Shown piece by piece: positions 45,527 to 54,430 of a DNA stretch of 64,000 bases. Made by a program: the position numbers and the translations under genes. The notes beneath the pieces are model-generated. The model saw nothing but the letters and a program-made list of their open reading frames with translations, made no database searches and was not told the origin of the DNA. The first letter of the stretch is position 1. Every line of letters begins with the position of its first letter. The DNA lies in contig NZ_CAJXNN010000003.1 of the NCBI RefSeq assembly GCF_913057115.1, positions 95,737 through 159,736 of the forward strand, given 5' to 3'. Source of the stretch: an uncultured Roseovarius sp. GTDB taxonomy: Bacteria > Pseudomonadota > Alphaproteobacteria > Rhodobacterales > Rhodobacteraceae.

Positions 45527-46163
45527 AGAGTTGCTTCGCCTCTTCCAAGGTATCAAACATGTATAATTGTCCGTTCATAAGAACGGCAGCCGAACGCGCG
45601 AATTTTTCAAGGGTTGCCGGTTGGTGCGATACAATCACGACAGTGGTGGTGCGCAGCCGTTCCTTGAGGATCTCCCCGGCCTTGCGATTGAATTCAACGT
45701 CTGTAGAACTGGGCATGCCTTCATCAATCAAATAGATGTCGAAATCCAGTGCCAGCATCAGTGAAAAAGTGAATCGCGCCCGCATGCCGGATGAATAGGT
45801 GCCCAACGGCTGGTCGAAATACTCCCCCAAATTACACATCCACCGGCAAAACGCCTCGATATAATCTGGATCGAGGCCATATAGCCGGGCGATGTAGCGA
45901 GAGTTTTCCATCGCAGAAATTTTCGAAATCACACCACCCATGAAGCCAAGCGGAAAACTGATCCGACAGCCACGCCTTATTTCGCCTTCATCTGGTTTTT
46001 CAAGGCCGGCCATCATGTTGATCAGCGTTGTCTTGCCGGTACCGTTGGGGGCTAGGACGCCGAGTGAATGGCCGATGTCGACACGAAAGCTCACGCGGTC
46101 AAGAATTACCTTGCGCTGCGTGCCAGTCCAAAAAGACTTACTCACATTGTCGAACTCGAGCAT
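45504..46163 (-). CDS. kpsT: Capsule polysaccharide ABC exporter ATP-binding protein KpsT-like
   Basis: 219 residues, the KpsT size. Walker A is APNGTGKTT (38-46), where the usual first Gly is Ala; the Lys and Thr are kept. Signature-like YSSGMRARFTFSLML near 122 and Walker B IYLIDEG near 145 fit the capsule/LPS ABC-2 subfamily. It powers export of the polysaccharide across the inner membrane with KpsM, which is not in the window. First gene of kpsT-kpsE-kdsA-mutase on the minus strand. Confidence 0.9.
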   Translation of the reverse strand: MLEFDNVSKSFWTGTQRKVILDRVSFRVDIGHSLGVLAPNGTGKTTLINMMAGLEKPDEGEIRRGCRISFPLGFMGGVISKISAMENSRYIARLYGLDPDYIEAFCRWMCNLGEYFDQPLGTYSSGMRARFTFSLMLALDFDIYLIDEGMPSSTDVEFNRKAGEILKERLRTTTVVIVSHQPATLEKFARSAAVLMNGQLYMFDTLEEAKQLYDYETQG

Positions 46164-46239
46164 CCAGTTGCTCCGATGCTGCTCTTGCCTGACCTCTTTA
46201 CCGAGGCTTTGTTAATGGACGATTAGCCATGTTTTGCAC

Positions 46240-46269
46240 ATTATGCAGGATTGAAGGACAATATTCCAA
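46240..46269 (-). promoter_or_regulatory. Possible promoter for kpsT
   Basis: On the minus strand TTGGAA (46269-46264), an 18-base spacer and CATAAT (46245-46240). It lies about 75 bases before the kpsT start in a 230-base gap that otherwise holds nothing I recognise. Confidence 0.35.
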
Positions 46270-46393
46270 CAAAACTGGGCATTTTTATGCCGGTGCGGCG
46301 AAAACTTGTGTCATGGGGATTTGATCCGTAAAGGCCCCTTCTCGCAAGAAGGCAGGTACGGCTGACGCAGCGCGACCTATGCGACCAAAGATA

Positions 46394-46966
46394 TTAGTGT
46401 GTATGGTGGATATCGCCCACCGCAAGCACTGGGGAGGCATCGATTTCCTCTGCGTCGAGCATGCTTGCGACGCGTTCCAAGACCGCGACGATCATCGCCT
46501 GCTCCCATTCCTCAAGGCTTTCAAACTGTTTCACGTACTTCTGCTGCAATGCATCGGGCGCAACTTGTACCTTGGATAGGCCCTCATCGGTGATCTCAAG
46601 GTCCATCTGGCGGCGGTCAGTGGTTGAGCGATGCCGCGTAAGAAGGTTTTTGCCTTCCAGCTTCTTGATGAGGGCGGAGACTGTGGCCATTGTCACGCCC
46701 ATGCGCTGCGAAAGATCGGTCGGGGTCGCGCGCCCTTTTTCCGCGACAATTTGCAACACGCGTAGCTGCACGGCCGTAAGTCCGGCCTCGCGCGCCAGAT
46801 CGCGCGCATACATCTCGGTCGCACGAAGAATGCGGCGAAGGGCGATGAGGCTGATATCTGTGCGGTCCAAGTCAAGCTCCGGATAAGGCCTTGATAACTT
46901 ACCCGTTTTTTCGATCTGCGCAATCCGCGATGGTGAAGCCTTGGTTTTACTAACTAAATGTTTCAT
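46394..46966 (-). CDS. MarR-family transcriptional regulator of the ectoine cluster (EctR-like)
   Basis: 190 residues. A winged-helix MarR domain spans about residues 40-175: DLAREAGLTAVQLRVLQIVAEKG, then the recognition-helix region TPTDLSQRMGVTMATVSALIKKLEGK and the wing LTRHRSTTDRRQMDLEITDEG. It is divergent from ectA over 137 AT-rich bases, the place known for EctR, a MarR repressor of ectoine genes in methylotrophs and halophiles. The identity as EctR rests on position and family, not on tested binding. Confidence 0.85.
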   Translation of the reverse strand: MKHLVSKTKASPSRIAQIEKTGKLSRPYPELDLDRTDISLIALRRILRATEMYARDLAREAGLTAVQLRVLQIVAEKGRATPTDLSQRMGVTMATVSALIKKLEGKNLLTRHRSTTDRRQMDLEITDEGLSKVQVAPDALQQKYVKQFESLEEWEQAMIVAVLERVASMLDAEEIDASPVLAVGDIHHTH

Positions 46967-47044
46967 ACGTGATATATAGTCCTAAGCATAAAAATATACA
47001 AATTAGAGGGAGTCCTCGTATAATTCGGCAAAATACTTAGCCTC

Positions 47045-47072
47045 TTGAAATATTTTGCGCGATACGTATTAT
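47045..47072 (+). promoter_or_regulatory. Sigma70-type promoter of ectABC-ask
   Basis: TTGAAA (47045-47050), 16-base spacer, TATTAT (47067-47072), about 31 bases before the GTG start. The -10 sits inside GATACGTATTATTAG, which resembles ATACGTGATATATAG near the MarR gene start (both begin ATACGT on the plus strand). A regulator bound there would block the promoter. Confidence 0.6.
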
Positions 47073-47103
47073 TAGACATACAAACAAAAAGGGACTGAGA
47101 GCC

Positions 47104-47634
47104 GTGCATAGCATTCAAGGATCAAAAGCCGAGACAAAGTTGACCTTTCGCAAACCCGCGCGTGAGGATGGTGCAGCGATTTGGGATTTGATCTCGTCTT
47201 GTCACCCGCTGGATGAGAACTCGATGTATTGTAACCTCATCCAGTGTGACCATTTTGGCGATACCTGCATTCTTGCCGAAATGGATGGCGAGCCAGTGGG
47301 TTGGGTTTCGGCATACATCATGCCGAGCGATCCGGAGACACTGTTTGTATGGCAAGTCGCGGTGTCTTCCAAAGCACGTGGCAAGGGTCTTGGAACGCGC
47401 ATGCTGACCGAGCTGTTTGATCGTCAAGAATGCAAGGACGTCAATCGCCTGCAAACCACGATCACAATCAACAACGATGCCTCTTGGGCGCTGTTCGGGC
47501 GGTTCTCAAAGGCTCAGAACGGCAAATTGCGCAGCGAGCCGCATTATACCCGTGAGGACCATTTCGACGGACGTCATGCGACGGAACACATGGTCACAAT
47601 CGAATTCGCCGAGGAGCTGAAGCGCGCGGCCTGA
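47104..47634 (+). CDS. ectA: L-2,4-diaminobutyrate acetyltransferase
   Basis: 176 residues, GNAT fold. It acetylates 2,4-diaminobutyrate in ectoine synthesis. Start of the family: TFRKPAREDGAAIWDLISSCHPLDENSMY is split around residues 14-42 here; CoA-binding motif A is VAVSSKARGKGLGTRML near residue 88. A GTG start (47104) is used, with GGGACTGAGAG upstream; no better ATG exists. First gene of ectABC-ask, 137 bases from its likely regulator. Confidence 0.95.
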   Translation: MHSIQGSKAETKLTFRKPAREDGAAIWDLISSCHPLDENSMYCNLIQCDHFGDTCILAEMDGEPVGWVSAYIMPSDPETLFVWQVAVSSKARGKGLGTRMLTELFDRQECKDVNRLQTTITINNDASWALFGRFSKAQNGKLRSEPHYTREDHFDGRHATEHMVTIEFAEELKRAA

Positions 47635-47679
47635 TGTCTTGCGCGCCAGCCTTCAACTCTCCTAACCAAAGGATTTATC

Positions 47680-48972
47680 ATGTCGACTGACACGTCAGCC
47701 GAAGTTTCCATTTTTAATCGCCGTGAATCAGAGGCGCGCAGTTACTGCCGCAGCTTCGAAACGGTCTTCACCACTGCCAAGGGCGCGGAAATGACCGATG
47801 CTCAAGGGCAGACCTACATTGACTTCCTCGCCGGTTGTTCGTCGCTCAACTATGGGCACAACGACGTGGATATGAAGCAAGCGCTTGTCGAGCATATCGC
47901 GGGTGATGGCATTGCTCACGGGCTTGATATGTACACCGCCGAGAAAGCCAAGTTTCTGCAGGCCTACGAGGACAACATCCTGAAGCCGCGGGGCATGGAC
48001 TACAAGGTGATGATGACCGGCCCGACCGGCACAAACGCCGTTGAAGCCGCGATGAAGCTGGCCCGCAAGGTCACTGGCCGTCGCAATGTGGTGGCATTTA
48101 CCAATGGCTTCCACGGCATGACAATGGGGGCGCTTTCGCTGACCGGGAACGCCAGTAAGCGTGCCGGTGCCGGTGGCGGATCGCTGGCCGATGTGACGCA
48201 TTTGCCATTTGATGGCGCGCTTGGTGAGGGTGTGGATACGCTTGCACAGATCGAGTGGATGTTCGACAATCCCTCCTCCGGTGTCGATGCTCCCGCGGCC
48301 TTTATCTTTGAGCCCGTGCAGGGCGAGGGCGGCCTGAATGCTGCGTCGAATGAATGGATGCAGGGCGTTGCCCGTTTGGCCAAGAAACTTGGTGCGCTGC
48401 TGATCGTGGACGATATCCAATCGGGCTGTGGCCGTACCGGGACGTACTTCGCCTTTGAAGATGCCGGGATCAAGCCGGACATGATCACGCAGGCAAAATC
48501 GCTGTCGGGTTTCGGCCTGCCGTTCGCCGCGCTCTTGATCAAGCCTGAGCATGATATTTGGAAGCCCGCCGAACACAACGGCACCTTCCGCGGAAATACC
48601 CATGCCTTCGTCACTGGTCGGGTCGCGATCGAGAAGTTTTGGAAAGACGATGCTTTCCAAAAAGAGGTGCAGAAGAAGTCGGCCATCCTCGCCGAGGGGC
48701 TGCAAGCCGTTGCAGATGTCGTATCGGATGCCCGCCTCAAGGGCCGTGGCATGATGCAGGGCGTCGATGTCGGATCGGGAGAATTAGCGGGTGACATCTG
48801 TGCCCGCGCCTTTGAAAAGGGCCTCATCATCGAGACGTCCGGCGCACAGGACGAAGTGGTCAAGGTGCTCGCGCCGCTGACCATCCCGGAAGAGACGTTG
48901 CGCAAGGGTCTCAACATCCTGCTGGATGCCGCTCGCGACGCGACGGTGAACACGAAGATTGCAGCGGAGTAA
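47680..48972 (+). CDS. ectB: Diaminobutyrate--2-oxoglutarate aminotransferase
   Basis: 430 residues, class III PLP aminotransferase. It makes 2,4-diaminobutyrate from aspartate semialdehyde and glutamate. PLP contacts: TGPTGTNAVEAAMKLAR near residue 113, VDDIQSGCGRTG near 243, and the Schiff-base Lys273 in TQAKSLSG. AAAGGA site before the ATG. Followed 4 bases later by ectC. Confidence 0.97.
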   Translation: MSTDTSAEVSIFNRRESEARSYCRSFETVFTTAKGAEMTDAQGQTYIDFLAGCSSLNYGHNDVDMKQALVEHIAGDGIAHGLDMYTAEKAKFLQAYEDNILKPRGMDYKVMMTGPTGTNAVEAAMKLARKVTGRRNVVAFTNGFHGMTMGALSLTGNASKRAGAGGGSLADVTHLPFDGALGEGVDTLAQIEWMFDNPSSGVDAPAAFIFEPVQGEGGLNAASNEWMQGVARLAKKLGALLIVDDIQSGCGRTGTYFAFEDAGIKPDMITQAKSLSGFGLPFAALLIKPEHDIWKPAEHNGTFRGNTHAFVTGRVAIEKFWKDDAFQKEVQKKSAILAEGLQAVADVVSDARLKGRGMMQGVDVGSGELAGDICARAFEKGLIIETSGAQDEVVKVLAPLTIPEETLRKGLNILLDAARDATVNTKIAAE

Positions 48973-48976
48973 GCCA

Positions 48977-49369
48977 ATGATTGTGAGAGATTTTGACGAC
49001 GTGGTCAAAGCCGGCAATTCCGTTTCGGATGCAGACTGGACGTCGGTGAGGATGCTTCTGGCCGATGACGGAATGGGGTTCTCGTTCCACATCACCTTCC
49101 TGCACGAAGGCAGCGAGCACACCTTCGAGTACAAGAACCACCTTGAAAGCGTCTACTGCATTCAGGGCAAGGGGTCGATCACTGATCTGGCAACCGGGGA
49201 AACCCATCAGATCAAGCCGGGTACGATGTATGCCCTGAACGAGCATGATCGTCACATTCTGCGGGCCGAGGAAGAACTCGTCATGGCCTGCGTTTTCAAC
49301 CCGCCAGTGACCGGTAAAGAAGTCCATCGTGAAGATGGGTCTTATGCCGCGCCGGAAGAGGTTTCTTAA
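48977..49369 (+). CDS. ectC: Ectoine synthase
   Basis: 130 residues, small cupin. It cyclises N-acetyl-diaminobutyrate to ectoine. Family start MIVRDFDDVV, cupin stretches YKNHLESVYCIQGKGSITD and KPGTMYALNEHDRHILRAEE, with the metal-site Glu, Tyr and His positions kept. ATG 48977 is the standard start; six upstream codons are open but not homologous. No ectD hydroxylase gene follows; an aspartate kinase does. Confidence 0.97.
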   Translation: MIVRDFDDVVKAGNSVSDADWTSVRMLLADDGMGFSFHITFLHEGSEHTFEYKNHLESVYCIQGKGSITDLATGETHQIKPGTMYALNEHDRHILRAEEELVMACVFNPPVTGKEVHREDGSYAAPEEVS

Positions 49370-49385
49370 CACCAGAGAGGCATTG

Positions 49386-49401
49386 CAGGGCGCAAGCCCT
49401 G
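49386..49401 (+). other. GNRA-tetraloop hairpin between ectC and ask
   Basis: CAGGGC (49386-49391), GCAA loop, GCCCTG (49396-49401): a perfect 6-bp stem capped by a GNRA tetraloop in the 44-base gap. No T run follows, so it is more likely an mRNA processing or stability element than a terminator. Confidence 0.45.
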
Positions 49402-49413
49402 GAATGAGCTTAG

Positions 49414-50856
49414 ATGACTTTTGAAAATCACACCGTCGAGAAGATCGGTGGCACGTCCATGTCGCGCCTGAACGAATTGATCGAGCCCTTGTTCAATCGC
49501 GACAACAACGCAGAGATGTACAACCGAGTGTTCGTTGTCTCGGCTTTCGGCGGAATCACCAACTTGTTGCTTGAGCACAAGAAAACCGAAGAGGCCGGTG
49601 TCTACGCCTGCTTTGCCAACGATGAAGACGACCACGGCTGGCTTGATGCTTTGTCGAAAGTCGCGAAAGGCATGCGTGATGCCCATGCTGCCGTATTGGC
49701 GAACCCGGCGGACATCAGCGATGCGGACGATTTCGTGCGTGACCGCGTTGAAGGTGCCCGCAGCTGCTTGATCGACTTGCAACGTCTGTGTTCCTACGGA
49801 CATTTCCGGCTAAGCCAGCACATGATGCTGACGCGCGAACTGTTGTCGGGATTGGGCGAGGCGCATTCGGCCTACGTGACGACCCTTGCGTTGCGCCGCG
49901 AAGGTATCAACGCACGATTCGTTGACCTCAGCGGTTGGCGCGATGAGCGCGAAGTGACTTTGGATGAACGCATCAGGGATGGTTTCGCCGACGTCGACGC
50001 CGCCAAGGAAATGCCCATTGTCACAGGCTATGCCCAGTGCAAGGAGGGCCTGATGGCGGAGTTCGATCGTGGGTATTCAGAAGTGACGTTCAGCCGTATA
50101 GCCGCCCTGACCGGCGCGCGGGAGGCGATCATTCACAAGGAATTCCATCTGTCTTCGGCAGACCCGAACCTTGTTGAAGGCGACGTGTTTAAGCTGGGTC
50201 ATACGAACTATGACGTCGCCGACCAGCTCTCGAACATGGGTATGGAGGCCATTCACCCCAAGGCGGCCAAAACCCTGCGTCAGGCAGACGTGCCTTTGCG
50301 CGTCACTAACGCCTTTGAGCCGCATGATCCTGGCACGCTCATTGATGACCAACCTGCCCAAACCCCGGCGGCAGAGATCGTGACAGGCCTTGATGTTCAT
50401 GCGCTTGAGCTTTTCGAACAGGATATGGTCGGGGTGAAAGGCTATGATGCGAAAATCCTCGAATTGCTTACACGGCATGGTATTCGCATTGTGTCCAAAA
50501 CATCGAACGCCAATACGATTACGCACTTCGTGGACGCGCCACTTCGAGATATCCGGAAGGTCGAGCGGGATTTGAACGCAGTTTATCCTAGCGCGGAACT
50601 CACTATTCAGCCGCTTGCCATCGCTTCGGTGATCGGCCGCGACTTGTCGGGGCTGAAGGTTTTGGCCAACGGCTTGAAAGCGCTGGCGCAGTCGGATGTC
50701 GACGTTATCACGGCGCATCAAACGACGCGTGCGGTCGATGTGCAGTTCGTGGTTCCGCGTAAAGCGCTTTCGCAATCGATAAGTGCCTTGCATGCCGCGT
50801 TTTTTGAGCGTGGCAGCCAGCCAGAGGTTTTGACTGAACCCCGCAAGGCGGCGTAA
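49414..50856 (+). CDS. ask_ect: Ectoine-cluster aspartate kinase
   Basis: 480 residues. An aspartokinase with the kinase start EKIGGTSMSR, an internal TGYAQCKEGLMAEFDRGYSEVTFSR segment, and a C-terminal ACT-type regulatory region. This ectoine-linked form (Ask_Ect) supplies aspartyl phosphate when osmolyte demand is high and is thought to escape normal lysine/threonine feedback. It follows ectC by 44 bases on the same strand. A strong terminator lies after the stop. Confidence 0.93.
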   Translation: MTFENHTVEKIGGTSMSRLNELIEPLFNRDNNAEMYNRVFVVSAFGGITNLLLEHKKTEEAGVYACFANDEDDHGWLDALSKVAKGMRDAHAAVLANPADISDADDFVRDRVEGARSCLIDLQRLCSYGHFRLSQHMMLTRELLSGLGEAHSAYVTTLALRREGINARFVDLSGWRDEREVTLDERIRDGFADVDAAKEMPIVTGYAQCKEGLMAEFDRGYSEVTFSRIAALTGAREAIIHKEFHLSSADPNLVEGDVFKLGHTNYDVADQLSNMGMEAIHPKAAKTLRQADVPLRVTNAFEPHDPGTLIDDQPAQTPAAEIVTGLDVHALELFEQDMVGVKGYDAKILELLTRHGIRIVSKTSNANTITHFVDAPLRDIRKVERDLNAVYPSAELTIQPLAIASVIGRDLSGLKVLANGLKALAQSDVDVITAHQTTRAVDVQFVVPRKALSQSISALHAAFFERGSQPEVLTEPRKAA

Positions 50857-50883
50857 CGCGAGCATCGCATTGCGTGTTGTCAT

Positions 50884-50923
50884 CAAGGCCCTGCCTCCCT
50901 GAGTGGCGGGGCCTTGTTCTTTT
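50884..50923 (+). terminator. Intrinsic terminator after ectABC-ask
   Basis: CAAGGCCCTGCC (50884-50895) pairs with GGCGGGGCCTTG (50905-50916) through 12 positions with one T-G wobble, a 9-nt loop, then TTCTTTT. Closes the ectoine operon. Confidence 0.88.
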
Positions 50924-51020
50924 GTGCGATGCCTGCCCTTAACAACCCGCCTGCCAGAAGTCATAAAGGGCTCAACGTGTCGAGGCGCTCAGGTGATAGA
51001 ATGACGAAAGGCCACAGTTG

Positions 51021-51968
51021 ATGCTGCGTTATGCCGGGCGGAGAATTTTTTCTCTTGTCGTGTCGCTGTGGGTGGCCAGTGTCGTGATCTTTCTTGCTTT
51101 GGAAGTCGTGCCCGGGGACCCGGCCGCCTATATGCTTGGTCTCAACGTGCAGGAGGATACTTTGAATGCCCTGCGAGAGGAACTGGGCCTGAACGGCGGG
51201 CCAGTTCAAAGGTACTTGTCTTGGACCGGCGGGATGCTTCAGGGAGATTTTGGCACCTCCTACACCTATCGCACGCCGGTGTCCGAGATGATTGCGGATA
51301 GGCTTTGGGTCAGCCTGCCACTGGCGCTATATGCCTTGGCGCTGTCCACGCTTATCGCGTTTCCGGCGGGCATTTGGGCCGCGCGGCGGCGTGGATCGGC
51401 GGTGGACCTTGCGATCATGGGGGGGACACAACTGGGCGTGGCGATACCGAATTTTTGGTTCGCGATGCTGATGGTGCTGGTCTTTGCCATCAACCTGCGT
51501 TGGTTCAACGCGGGAGGCTTTCCGGGATGGGACGGGGGCATGGGCCCCGCCATCAAGGCACTGACTTTGCCCGCCATCGCCTTGGCATTGCCGCAGGCCA
51601 GTATTCTGGCACGTGTCATGCGCTCGGCTTTGCTGGATACCCTGGGTGAGGATTATATCCGCACGGCCCGCGCCAAGGGCTTGTCGCGGGGGCAGGCGTT
51701 GCGACGGCATGCCCTGCGAAACGCTCTTGTACCTGTGCTGACGATCATCGGCTTGCAGTTTTCCTTTCTGCTTGCGGGTGCGATTATCATCGAGAATGTC
51801 TTTTACCTTCCGGGGCTTGGTCGGTTGGTTTTCCAAGCGATCAGCGCGCGGGATTTGATCGTGGTTGAGTCGGTGGTGATGCTGCTGGTTTTCGCTGTCA
51901 TCATGGTCAACTTCGCCGTCGACATGGCCTATGCGTGGGTCGACCCACGGCTGAGGGGGCGCAGATGA
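51021..51968 (+). CDS. Peptide/nickel-type ABC transporter permease (DppB family)
   Basis: 315 residues, six membrane helices. N-terminal MLRYAGRRIFSLVVSLWVASVVIF is the usual DppB first helix, and the coupling loop is EDYIRTARAKGLSRGQALRRH near residue 210. Imports peptides or similar solutes with the DppC-type partner. ATG 51021 is preferred over TTG 51018. It overlaps dppC by 4 bases. The cluster has no substrate-binding protein gene. Confidence 0.92.
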   Translation: MLRYAGRRIFSLVVSLWVASVVIFLALEVVPGDPAAYMLGLNVQEDTLNALREELGLNGGPVQRYLSWTGGMLQGDFGTSYTYRTPVSEMIADRLWVSLPLALYALALSTLIAFPAGIWAARRRGSAVDLAIMGGTQLGVAIPNFWFAMLMVLVFAINLRWFNAGGFPGWDGGMGPAIKALTLPAIALALPQASILARVMRSALLDTLGEDYIRTARAKGLSRGQALRRHALRNALVPVLTIIGLQFSFLLAGAIIIENVFYLPGLGRLVFQAISARDLIVVESVVMLLVFAVIMVNFAVDMAYAWVDPRLRGRR

Positions 51969-52780
51969 GGGCCAGCCTTTGGATCGGGGGTGTGATCTCG
52001 GCGATTGTCACGGGCGCGGCGGTCCTGTCGTTTGTCTGGGTGCCGCATGACATCGAGGCGCTCAATATCGCCAACAAGATCAAGCCACCTTCAGGGGTAC
52101 ACCTTCTGGGCACGGATCATTTCGGGCGCGATATCCTGTCGATGCTGATGGTTGGCGCGCGCACTTCGATTGCCGTGGCCATCGTCGCCGTCGTCATCGG
52201 CATGGGGTTCGGTGTGCCGTTGGGATTGGCCGCTGCCGCGCGAACGGGCAGTTGGCTGGATGAAGTCATCATGCGGGGAAATGACTTGATCTTTGCCTTC
52301 CCGAGCCTGCTGATCGCGATCATGATCACCGCTGTCTTTGGCCCCGGTGCCGTGAATGCCATTATCGCCATCGGCATTTTCAATATTCCCGTCTTTGCAC
52401 GGCTGACGCGTGGCGCCGCTCTTTCGCTTTGGACACGGGATTATGTGCTTGCGGCACGCGTCGCGGGCAAGGGTCGTCTACGTATCAGCGCCGAGCATAT
52501 CCTGCCGAATGTCACCAACCTTCTCATCGTCCAAGGCACGATACAGTTTAGCCTTGGCATCCTTGCCGAGGCGGGATTGAGCTATGTCGGCCTGGGGGCG
52601 CAACCACCGGTGCCAAGCTGGGGGCGAATGCTGGCCGACAGCCAGACGATGATCTCTTTTGCTCCACATATGGCGCTGTTCCCGGGGTTGGCGATTTTGT
52701 TGACGGTGCTGGGGTTGAACCTGATGGGGGACGGGTTGCGCGATTGGCTGGACCCCCGGTTGGCGAGGGATGCGCGATGA
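51965..52780 (+). CDS. Peptide/nickel-type ABC transporter permease (DppC family)
   Basis: 271 residues, about six helices. Family start region GVHLLGTDHFGRDILSMLMVGARTS near residue 40 and coupling loop RDYVLAARVAGKGRLRISAEHILPN near 155 are DppC signatures. ATG 51965 lies in the dppB stop (ATGA); it overlaps the ATPase gene by 4 bases as well. Confidence 0.93.
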   Translation: MRASLWIGGVISAIVTGAAVLSFVWVPHDIEALNIANKIKPPSGVHLLGTDHFGRDILSMLMVGARTSIAVAIVAVVIGMGFGVPLGLAAAARTGSWLDEVIMRGNDLIFAFPSLLIAIMITAVFGPGAVNAIIAIGIFNIPVFARLTRGAALSLWTRDYVLAARVAGKGRLRISAEHILPNVTNLLIVQGTIQFSLGILAEAGLSYVGLGAQPPVPSWGRMLADSQTMISFAPHMALFPGLAILLTVLGLNLMGDGLRDWLDPRLARDAR

Positions 52781-54351
52781 GCCTTCTCAATATCGAAAGC
52801 CTGAGCCTCAGCATTGGACGCGCGCCCGTATTGCATGATGTTTCGCTTGCGCTCAACGCCGGGGAAATCCTTGGCGTGATTGGCGAGTCAGGCAGTGGCA
52901 AGTCGATGACGGCCCTGTCGGTGATGCAGCTTTTGCCGCGCGGTGCGGCCTGTGAAGGGCGCATCATGGTGAATGGCCATAGTATTCTGGACCTCCAAGA
53001 GCCTGCGCTTTGCGCTCTGCGTGGCCAAGAGGTGGGCATGGTTTTTCAGGAACCGATGACAGCCCTCAATCCGCTTCACACCATTGGTGAACAGGTGGCC
53101 GAAACAATCCTGATTCACGAAGACACGAGCAAAAACAAGGCTATGCAGCGTGCTGAAGAGGCCCTGCGCCGGGTTGAACTGCCGCCCGAGCGCGTGCCGC
53201 TGTCACGCTATCCGCACGAGCTTTCGGGCGGGCAGCGGCAACGTGTGTGCATTGCCATGGCCATCGCCTTGCGGCCCAAGCTGCTGATTGCGGATGAGCC
53301 CACTACGGCCCTTGATGTGACCACGCAGGCAGAGGTGTTGAAGCTACTCAAGCGGTTGGTGGATGAGGACGGCATGGGCCTGTTGTTGATCAGCCATGAT
53401 TTGGGTGTCGTGGCGGGTATGGCCGACCGTATTGTGATCATGCGCGAGGGCCGCGTGGTTGAGCGCGGACGGTTCGAGAGCCTCAAGGCACCATATTCCC
53501 TGGCGCTGATGGAGGCCTCGGATCACAAGCCTGATCGGGTAGAGGTCACCGACCGCGCCCCGCTTTTATCGGTTCAAAATGCCGTGCGGGACTATCCGGC
53601 ACCGCGCGAGGGGTGGTTCGGCAAAGCCGGGGTGCATCGGGCCGTAGGTGGAGTCAGTTTCGATATCCAACGCGGTGAAAACCTTGGATTGGTGGGGGAA
53701 TCCGGCTGTGGCAAGTCCACGCTGGCACGCGCCATTCTGGGCCTGGAGGAGCTTCAGGGCGGCACGATTACCTTGAATGGGTACCCCGTGTTCGACGGCC
53801 ATAGCGCCAACCGCGCTGTGCGGCGACGGATGCAGGTGGTGTTCCAAGACCCCTACGGCAGCTTCAACCCACGCTGGACTGTGGCGCGCTCGGTCGCGGA
53901 GCCCTTGCACCTGCTTGACGTGCCGCCAAAGGCGCTTGCACGAGAGGAAGCTGTCGTGGAAGTGCTTGAAAACGTTGGGCTTAATGCCGATGATCGGCAC
54001 AAGTACATCCATGAGTTTTCTGGCGGGCAACGACAGCGGATCGCGCTTGCACGCGCACTGATCATCCAACCCGACCTGATTATCCTAGATGAGGCGGTGA
54101 GTGCCCTGGATGTACAGGTGCGCGCCCGGATGCTGGACCTCCTGGCCAGCCTGAGCGACCGGCTGTCATTGACCTACCTGTTCATCAGTCACGACCTGAG
54201 CGTGGTGCGCAATGTGACCGACCGGGTGCTGGTTATGAAGGATGGCCTTATCGTCGAGGAAGGCCCGACCGAGGATGTCTTTGCCAAACCCACACATGCC
54301 TACACCAAGCAATTGATCGACGCGGTGCCACGGCTGCCGAAAACCGGCTGA
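52777..54351 (+). CDS. Fused DppD-DppF dual ATP-binding protein
   Basis: 524 residues, two complete ABC ATPase domains in one chain. First domain: Walker [11 protein letters not shown] near residue 37, signature [15 protein letters not shown], Walker [13 protein letters not shown]. Second domain from about residue 265: Walker [10 protein letters not shown], signature [15 protein letters not shown], Walker [13 protein letters not shown] (Ala where Pro is usual). Normally dppD and dppF are separate genes; here they are fused, as in YejF and GsiA. Powers the DppBC permease. Confidence 0.93.
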   Translation: MSLLNIESLSLSIGRAPVLHDVSLALNAGEILGVIGESGSGKSMTALSVMQLLPRGAACEGRIMVNGHSILDLQEPALCALRGQEVGMVFQEPMTALNPLHTIGEQVAETILIHEDTSKNKAMQRAEEALRRVELPPERVPLSRYPHELSGGQRQRVCIAMAIALRPKLLIADEPTTALDVTTQAEVLKLLKRLVDEDGMGLLLISHDLGVVAGMADRIVIMREGRVVERGRFESLKAPYSLALMEASDHKPDRVEVTDRAPLLSVQNAVRDYPAPREGWFGKAGVHRAVGGVSFDIQRGENLGLVGESGCGKSTLARAILGLEELQGGTITLNGYPVFDGHSANRAVRRRMQVVFQDPYGSFNPRWTVARSVAEPLHLLDVPPKALAREEAVVEVLENVGLNADDRHKYIHEFSGGQRQRIALARALIIQPDLIILDEAVSALDVQVRARMLDLLASLSDRLSLTYLFISHDLSVVRNVTDRVLVMKDGLIVEEGPTEDVFAKPTHAYTKQLIDAVPRLPKTG

Positions 54352-54430
54352 CACGCAGCTTTGTATTGCACCGGCGCGGGTGGTGCGGGATGCTGGACCA
54401 AGGTTGTATCGCGCCGAAAGGACAGCGCCC

